11,572 nt of DNA from an uncultured Verrucomicrobiota bacterium (GTDB taxonomy: Bacteria > Verrucomicrobiota > Verrucomicrobiia > Limisphaerales > UBA9464). Below the pieces are notes generated by a model. That model was given only the letters and a program-made list of their open reading frames with translations, was not told where the DNA came from and made no database searches. Position 1 is the stretch's first letter; each line of letters opens with the position of its first letter. The stretch covers positions 1 to 11,572 of the forward strand of contig CAIPFS010000223.1 in assembly GCA_903864375.1 (NCBI GenBank). Direction: 5' to 3'. A program made the position numbers and the translations under genes. Positions 7,578 to 11,572 of this stretch are shown in pieces.

Positions 7578-7850
7578 TCAGGCGGCAGGCGAGGAGGCAC
7601 CGGGGTTCCAGAAATCCGGTTTCGGGCGATCACTCCACCAGGGCCTTCCCGCCTTCTGCCAGGCCGTCCGGGCCGATGCCACGGAAACTCCCCGGACATC
7701 GTCATCGTAGCCGGGTTGAAAGCCACAGGAGGGGCAGATTTCCAGGGAGCCGCCGGTCTCCGCCGTCCGGGCGGGCTCGGGAAGGTCGGGGAATCCACAG
7801 ACGGGGCAGAGGTGACCCGTCACTGGATGGAGATTCCGGGCGTTATTCAT
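7578..7850 (-). CDS. Small double-CPxCG zinc-ribbon protein
   Basis: This 90-residue cytoplasmic protein has two CPxCG knuckles, CPVCG (15-19) and CPSCG (39-43), likely to hold one zinc ion. They are followed by GFQPGYDDD (43-51), an amphipathic stretch and GRPWWSDRPKPDFWNP (68-82). The arrangement resembles small Cys-rich proteins of the CPCC/CPxCG type that end each knuckle region with acidic residues; no biochemical role is established that I can name. Its ATG overlaps the end of the upstream gene by 8 nt (ATGAATAA), which implies translational coupling. An upstream toxin-like domain makes an immunity or accessory role worth considering, but this is inference. The family also occurs as a stand-alone gene. 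There is no signal peptide. Confidence 0.82.
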   Translation of the reverse strand: MNNARNLHPVTGHLCPVCGFPDLPEPARTAETGGSLEICPSCGFQPGYDDDVRGVSVASARTAWQKAGRPWWSDRPKPDFWNPGASSPAA

Positions 7851-8703
7851 GCAACACGACGGATTTTCCGGGCTGCCGCTCGAAGTAGGTTTTGTTTCCG
7901 GGTTTGAAAAAGGTGCGGGTGGTTCCGTCCGGGTTGTACGCGCCGAAGGTGTCGCTGGACGGGTCATAGATCCGCAGGATCCCCTTGGCATCCTTCTTCG
8001 CCGGAAATCCGGCGGAAGCGGCAATGCGTCGGAAGCGCCACGCCTGCGCCGCATAATCCTCCGGGTCGCGGGCATGGAAGTCCGCACCGTGCCGGCGAAA
8101 ATGGTCGGATACGGTTTCCGGATGTCCCCAGGTTTCCTTCAGCGGGGGCGGCTGTGGTAAGGAGGTCGACCGGAGGACTTCCGGATCCGTGACCGGATTC
8201 TTGCCACGGATGGCAGCAGACGGAGGCTCAACGGAATTGGTGGAGTTCGAAAGGCGGGGCGGAGCAAGAATGACGGTCAGTGCCACCCACGTCGCGGTGG
8301 GGCTTTCCCGGGGTGGCGTGACAAACTCATTCGTTTGAAGCGGGTCACGGGCCGTCCCAAGGACCAGGCGGTATCGCGTCGCCGGCTCGAGTCCGTCGAG
8401 CTCTGCCCAATGTTCCTTTCCCACCTTTCCCTTGAAACGACGGGTGGGGCGTTCCACGGCGGGACCATACAGGACGGACGTCCCTGTTTCGCGGTCGGTG
8501 GTCCATTGGAGAACCGCCTTGTTCCCGGACACCATGACCCGGGGTGGCCCGATCAGCTGGACCGGGCCGGCACCGTAACCCGTCTGGATCAGGCAAATCC
8601 AGAGGGCCACCATCCGGCAGACGTGGCGATAATGGAGGGCAAATCCCCTCATGATCGGAATCCACCCAACCGGTGTTTCCGGGCGTCCGGTTTCATTCTT
8701 CAT
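7843..8703 (-). CDS. Secreted fibronectin-III-like protein with toxin-like C-terminal domain
   Basis: The 286-residue product has an N-terminal hydrophobic segment ending near GYGAG (about 28-46), consistent with Sec export. A fibronectin-III-like beta domain follows (about 48-130, with VLQWTTD and LEPATRYRLVL), then a Pro/Ser-rich linker (about 131-195) and a compact C-terminal domain (about 196-280). That last domain carries SDHFRRHGADFHARDPEDY (199-217) and the blocks ILRIYDPSSDTFGAYNPDG (242-260) and TTRTFFKPG (261-269). This pattern resembles C-terminal nuclease domains of the BECR fold found at the ends of CdiA/Rhs polymorphic toxins; the resemblance is from memory and untested. H201, H205, R264 and T263 are candidate active-site residues. 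The start may instead be ATG at 8652, which gives a more usual signal peptide. The last 8 nt overlap the next gene. Confidence 0.8.
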   Translation of the reverse strand: MKNETGRPETPVGWIPIMRGFALHYRHVCRMVALWICLIQTGYGAGPVQLIGPPRVMVSGNKAVLQWTTDRETGTSVLYGPAVERPTRRFKGKVGKEHWAELDGLEPATRYRLVLGTARDPLQTNEFVTPPRESPTATWVALTVILAPPRLSNSTNSVEPPSAAIRGKNPVTDPEVLRSTSLPQPPPLKETWGHPETVSDHFRRHGADFHARDPEDYAAQAWRFRRIAASAGFPAKKDAKGILRIYDPSSDTFGAYNPDGTTRTFFKPGNKTYFERQPGKSVVLHE

Positions 8704-8752
8704 GGATCGGTCCGCGCCGGAAAGATTTGCCGATGCTGACCCGGGCGATCAA

Positions 8753-9067
8753 TTACTTCGTCGCGGTGTTCTTATCACTTTTGGTGGATTTTCCCGGCTT
8801 GCCTGCGGGTTTGGCCGTCACTTCATCGGCGACCATGTGATAGTAGACCGTGATTTTGTCGCCGACTTTGAGATTGGCGGATCCCTTGGTGGTCTTCTTG
8901 CGGGCCAGTTCCCACTTTTCCTCCCCCTTTTGAAGAATGATGGAGGTCTCGGTGACCTCAACCACCTGACCGGTCACCTGATATTTATTGGGCCCCTCGG
9001 CCCGGGCGGAAGCCATTTCCAGCAGGAGGCCCGTGGCGAGGAGGCCCGCCCAGCGAGTAAGTTTCAT
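8753..9067 (-). CDS. Small secreted protein of unknown function
   Basis: This 104-residue protein begins with a clear signal peptide (MKLTRWAGLLATGLLLEMAS, likely cleavage after ARA at 21-23). The mature part is a short beta-rich region, about 28-82, with VTGQVVEVTETSIILQKG and LKVGDKITVYYHMVADEV. It reads like a small OB- or SH3-like barrel of the sort seen in bacterial periplasmic proteins. A Lys/Thr-rich disordered tail closes it (about 84-104). I do not recognise a named family. ATG at 9067 is chosen because it places the signal peptide at the terminus; an in-frame ATG at 9100 would add a charged extension. It lies 39 bp after the aldo/keto reductase gene and 49 bp before the toxin-like gene. 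Confidence 0.82.
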   Translation of the reverse strand: MKLTRWAGLLATGLLLEMASARAEGPNKYQVTGQVVEVTETSIILQKGEEKWELARKKTTKGSANLKVGDKITVYYHMVADEVTAKPAGKPGKSTKSDKNTATK

Positions 9068-9106
9068 GATGGGAGAGGATGTCGGTCGGCGCCGGTTCAT
9101 TCAACT

Positions 9107-10039
9107 TTAGTTGTTTTCCGGCAGGCCTTCGGTATGTCCGAGGTTTTTAACGGGGGCGAAGATCGCCTGGACCCGGCCCAGAAGGTCCAAATCCATGGGC
9201 TCCTCGATCCATCGCGCCCACTTTCGGATATTTTGGGGATTGGCGCTCCCGGCGATGGTGCTGGTGATGTCCGGATGAGCCACCGAGAACTGAAGCGCGA
9301 GTTTGGCGATATCCGTCCCTCGTTCCGCACACACCGCCGCCGCCTGCCGGGCCGCCGCCTTGACGGCCTCAGGTTCCTTCAGCCACGAGGGCAGGGGAGC
9401 ATGGGTGAGGAGCCGGGCGCTGAACGGGCCCGCGTTGATCGCACCGACTCCATGACTTTTCAGATAGGGAATGGTTTCCTCGGTGAACCGCGTGTTTTGC
9501 AGGGTGTACTGGTTGTAGCTCAGGACGCAGTCCACCGGGGTCTGGTCGAGGATGAAGGGGAAGATTTTTTGAGGATAACCGCTGAAGCCGATGAAGCGGA
9601 CTTTGCCCTGCTTCTGGATTTCGCGAAGAGCCGGCAGGGTCTCCTCGACGATCTGTTGCATCGGAACAAACTCAATATCGTGGCACAGGACGATGTCCAG
9701 ATGGGTGGTTCCGAGGCGATGGAGGCTGACGTCGACACTCTCTTTCACCCGTTTGGCGGAGAAGTCGAAATGCTCCAGGTCGTACCGACCCAATTTGGTG
9801 CAGAGAACGTAGTTGTCGCGCGGGATTCCCCGGAGTGCCACGCCCAGAAGGACCTCGCTCATCCCCCGTCCGTAAAATGGAGACGTATCAATAAAGTTGA
9901 GGCCGCAATCGAGGGCGGCATGAACTGCGGCAAGGGCCTCATCGAGGCCGACCGGACGGAATTCCTGTCCCAGGGAGCTGGCACCAAACCCAAGAATGGG
10001 GAGTTCGAGACCGGTTTGACCAAGCAATCGTTTCTGCAT
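9107..10039 (-). CDS. Aldo/keto reductase, L-galactose-dehydrogenase-like
   Basis: This is a 310-residue NAD(P)-dependent cytoplasmic oxidoreductase with a TIM-barrel fold. The catalytic tetrad is visible: D51 and Y56 in FIDTSPFYG, K82 in TKLGRY, and H120 in LCHDIE. Blocks such as LGFGASSLG, ALRGIPRDNYVL, FDFSAKRV and LCHDIEFVPMQQIVEETLPAL match the L-galactose/L-fucose dehydrogenase branch, which oxidises the aldose C1 to a lactone. Substrate assignment is inferred from this similarity. The ATG at 10039 begins the usual QKRLLGQTGLELPILGFG; the 51 residues available upstream look non-coding. The gene starts the minus-strand series and is divergent from kdsA, with 140 bp between the two starts. 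Confidence 0.92.
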   Translation of the reverse strand: MQKRLLGQTGLELPILGFGASSLGQEFRPVGLDEALAAVHAALDCGLNFIDTSPFYGRGMSEVLLGVALRGIPRDNYVLCTKLGRYDLEHFDFSAKRVKESVDVSLHRLGTTHLDIVLCHDIEFVPMQQIVEETLPALREIQKQGKVRFIGFSGYPQKIFPFILDQTPVDCVLSYNQYTLQNTRFTEETIPYLKSHGVGAINAGPFSARLLTHAPLPSWLKEPEAVKAAARQAAAVCAERGTDIAKLALQFSVAHPDITSTIAGSANPQNIRKWARWIEEPMDLDLLGRVQAIFAPVKNLGHTEGLPENN

Positions 10040-10179
10040 GGGCAGGATGCAATCCAAGGATCGGCAGGTTCTCCAGCAAAACCGTCTCCCCGACTTCAAA
10101 ACGTAACGGAGGGGGATGGAAGTGGCATTCCCAGGTTTTCGTGATTCACCGGGGTCAGGACTTGGTTCATTCTTTGGGG
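10040..10179. promoter_or_regulatory. Divergent intergenic region between aldo/keto reductase and kdsA
   Basis: These 140 bp separate two divergent start codons and must hold promoters for both directions unless kdsA is transcribed from within the neighbouring gene. No convincing -35/-10 pair was found by eye. kdsA has only a GGGG touching its ATG, and the reductase has no Shine-Dalgarno sequence. No operator-like palindrome was noticed. Confidence 0.4.
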
Positions 10180-11007
10180 ATGCGGCATCCATCGGCGCAG
10201 CTTTGGCGGACCATTTCGCAGCGGAAGCGACTCTTTTTGATTGCCGGACCCTGTGTGATCGAGAGCGAGGAGCTTTGCCTGGAGGTTGCCCGGCATCTGA
10301 AGCAGGTCTGTCAGCGGATCGGAATCCCCTATGTCTTCAAAGCCAGTTTTGACAAGGCCAACCGATCCTCCGGAGCTTCGTTCCGCGGACCCGGGGTGGA
10401 TGGCGGATTGGAGATCTTGGGGCGCATCCGTCGGGATCTTCAGATACCGGTACTGACTGACGTTCATACCGAGGAGCAGGCCGTTGCCGCTGCCGAAAGT
10501 GTCGATATTCTCCAGATTCCGGCCTTTCTCTGTCGTCAAACCGATCTGATTCACACCGCGGTCGGGACCGGGGCGATTGTGAACATCAAGAAAGGGCAGT
10601 TCCTGGCCCCGGGGGACATGGCGAATGTGGTTCGCAAAGCGGCTGAGGCGGCACCGGGAGGAAAGCCGCGCCTGATCCTGACCGAACGGGGAACAACATT
10701 CGGGTATCACAATCTGGTCGTCGATATGCGATCCCTGCCCATCATGAGCCGGTTGGGATATCCGGTCGTGTTCGACGCCACCCATTCGGTTCAACTGCCC
10801 GGCGGGGCGGGTGATAGGTCCGCAGGAGAACGGGAGTTTGCACCGGTTCTCGCCCGTTCGGCAGTGGCTGCCGGTGCCCACGGCCTTTTTATTGAGACCC
10901 ACCCCGACCCGGACCATGCGAAGAGCGATGGTCCGAACATGATTCCGCTGGCGGATATGGCGGGCCTCTTGAAGCAATTGGCGCGTTTGAAGGCCGCACT
11001 GTTGTGA
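10180..11007 (+). CDS. kdsA: 3-deoxy-D-manno-octulosonate-8-phosphate synthase (KdsA)
   Basis: This 275-residue cytoplasmic enzyme condenses phosphoenolpyruvate with D-arabinose 5-phosphate to give Kdo-8-phosphate, the first committed step to the Kdo of lipopolysaccharide. Family blocks are all present: IAGPCVIES (21-29), FKASFDKANRSS (53-64), QIPAFLCRQTDL (112-123), NIKKGQFLAPGD (135-146), TERGTTFGYHNLVVD (168-182) and FDATHSVQLPGG (198-209). A Cys at position 25 (where the E. coli enzyme has Asn), with H202, E239 and D250, marks the metal-dependent class typified by Aquifex. Start choice: ATG at 10180 gives a normal family length; an in-frame GTG at 10141 would add 13 unconserved residues. 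It is divergent from the aldo/keto reductase. Its presence implies an LPS-bearing outer membrane. Confidence 0.96.
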   Translation: MRHPSAQLWRTISQRKRLFLIAGPCVIESEELCLEVARHLKQVCQRIGIPYVFKASFDKANRSSGASFRGPGVDGGLEILGRIRRDLQIPVLTDVHTEEQAVAAAESVDILQIPAFLCRQTDLIHTAVGTGAIVNIKKGQFLAPGDMANVVRKAAEAAPGGKPRLILTERGTTFGYHNLVVDMRSLPIMSRLGYPVVFDATHSVQLPGGAGDRSAGEREFAPVLARSAVAAGAHGLFIETHPDPDHAKSDGPNMIPLADMAGLLKQLARLKAALL

Positions 11008-11068
11008 GGCGGGTTTGTGGCCTTTGCGACCGGGGGTCACGGAAATACGGCTTTTCACTTTCGACCTG

Positions 11069-11089
11069 ACCCACTACCAACAAGTGGGT
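11069..11089 (+). promoter_or_regulatory. Hairpin covering the start codon of the downstream gene
   Basis: ACCCACT (11069-11075) pairs perfectly with AGTGGGT (11083-11089) around a 7-base loop. The right arm includes the first two bases of the GTG start (11088-11090) of the following gene and the AAGTGG stretch where a ribosome site would lie. In the mRNA it could limit translation initiation. It has no U-tract and so is not a typical terminator for kdsA. Confidence 0.45.
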
Positions 11090-11572
11090 GAAACTTTGCC
11101 GATTTATCTCCGTCCATCAACCGCTCGTTTCCATTGGCTTGGTGACCGAAGCGGATCCCCATCAGGTTATTGATTTGTCATCGGCGGGGGTGGCGTCGTT
11201 GACGGCCCTGCTGGAGGTTCGTTCCTTGAGCGCCCACCTGAATCATCTCGCGCGCCAGCCACTGCGGCGCCTGCCTTTGGGAGAGGTGCGCCTGCTGGCC
11301 CCGGTGGAATCGCAGGAGGTCTGGGCGGCGGGGGTGACCTATCTGCGCAGCAAGACCGCCCGGATGGAGGAATCCGATTTCAGCGCGACGGCCTACGATC
11401 GAGTTTATTCCGCCGACCGGCCGGAGATCTTCTTCAAATCCCTCGGAGAGAAGGTGGTCGGGCCGGGTCAGGCCGTTGGCATTCGTTCCGATGCCAAATG
11501 GAATGTTCCTGAACCGGAGTTGGCGCTGGTCCTCAACAGCCGGGGGGAGTTGGTCGGTTATACCGCTGGGAA
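11088..11572 (+). CDS. Fumarylacetoacetate-hydrolase-family protein (5' part, runs off window)
   Basis: The first 161 residues of an FAH-superfamily enzyme are visible before the window ends. After a short variable N-terminal domain (1-75) comes VWAAGVTYLRSKTARMEES (78-96), then RPEIFFKSLGEKVVGPG (111-127) and SDAKWNVPEPELALVL (134-149). E142 and E144 in PEPEL match the first two Glu ligands of the catalytic Mg2+ or Mn2+. Members hydrolyse C-C bonds, hydrate, isomerise or dehydrate 2-keto acids; the FFKS/VPEPELAL subtype is often linked to sugar-acid or 2-keto-3-deoxy-acid breakdown, though this is inference. The start is GTG at 11088: an in-frame stop lies at 11067-11069 and no ATG is available between. 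It is 80 bp downstream of kdsA and may be co-transcribed. Confidence 0.88.
   Translation, partial: MKLCRFISVHQPLVSIGLVTEADPHQVIDLSSAGVASLTALLEVRSLSAHLNHLARQPLRRLPLGEVRLLAPVESQEVWAAGVTYLRSKTARMEESDFSATAYDRVYSADRPEIFFKSLGEKVVGPGQAVGIRSDAKWNVPEPELALVLNSRGELVGYTAG

Noticed and set aside
7569..7583. Short hairpin GCCTG/CAGGC near the zinc-ribbon stop codon
   Set aside because: The stem is only 5 bp, it overlaps the coding end, and no U-tract follows.
8651..10144. 497-residue plus-strand open frame
   Set aside because: It is antisense to the aldo/keto reductase and small secreted protein genes, both well supported, and is explained by high GC content.
10040..10192. 51-residue N-terminal extension of the aldo/keto reductase
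   Set aside because: The extension has no family similarity and would overlap the kdsA start on the opposite strand.
10096..11058. 320-residue minus-strand open frame
   Set aside because: It is antisense to kdsA, which has all family motifs on the plus strand.
1..11572. CRISPR array, tRNA, rRNA, transposase or phage genes
   Set aside because: No regularly spaced array, cloverleaf-like sequence, conserved rRNA segment or transposase/phage protein was recognised on either strand.

Overview
The window looks like a GC-rich chromosomal segment of a Gram-negative bacterium of the PVC group, most likely Verrucomicrobiota (Pedosphaera/Limisphaerales-like). The evidence is a large secreted beta-propeller/cytochrome c protein of the kind expanded in Planctomycetes and Verrucomicrobia, a kdsA gene (so an LPS-type outer membrane), an almost complete lack of Shine-Dalgarno sequences, and short multi-hairpin intergenic repeats. 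The taxonomic call is inference; no rRNA or tRNA gene is present.

Layout. Positions 1-596 hold no convincing gene: a 141-bp element of four 18-bp hairpins inside a terminal inverted repeat (43-183), itself between two near-identical 33-bp direct repeats. Eight genes then run on the minus strand; read in transcription order (right to left) they are an L-galactose-dehydrogenase-like aldo/keto reductase (10039-9107), a small secreted protein (9067-8753), a secreted fibronectin-III-like protein with a toxin-like C-terminus (8703-7843), a small double-CPxCG zinc-ribbon protein overlapping it by 8 nt (7850-7578), a HisN-type phosphatase (7527-6763), ParB (6709-5786), a 988-residue secreted propeller + cytochrome c + ThuA fusion (5702-2736) and a UbiD-family decarboxylase (2135-597). 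The 600-bp gap between the last two holds a second, shortened copy of the hairpin element and a long inverted repeat. Divergently, on the plus strand, lie kdsA (10180-11007) and the 5' part of a fumarylacetoacetate-hydrolase-family gene that runs off the window (11088-11572).

How the genes work together. Most are housekeeping or stand-alone functions: prFMN-type decarboxylation, histidine synthesis, chromosome segregation, Kdo synthesis and sugar oxidation. No single pathway unites them. The small gaps from 10039 down to 5702 allow co-transcription, but only the toxin-like gene and the zinc-ribbon gene show real coupling (overlapping stop and start).

Most interesting points: (1) the toxin-like secreted protein with its overlapping zinc-ribbon partner, a possible effector/immunity-like pair; (2) the hairpin element, whose arms differ between units yet stay perfectly complementary, with two copies in different states of completeness; (3) the propeller-cytochrome-ThuA fusion; (4) a hairpin that buries the GTG start of the last gene.
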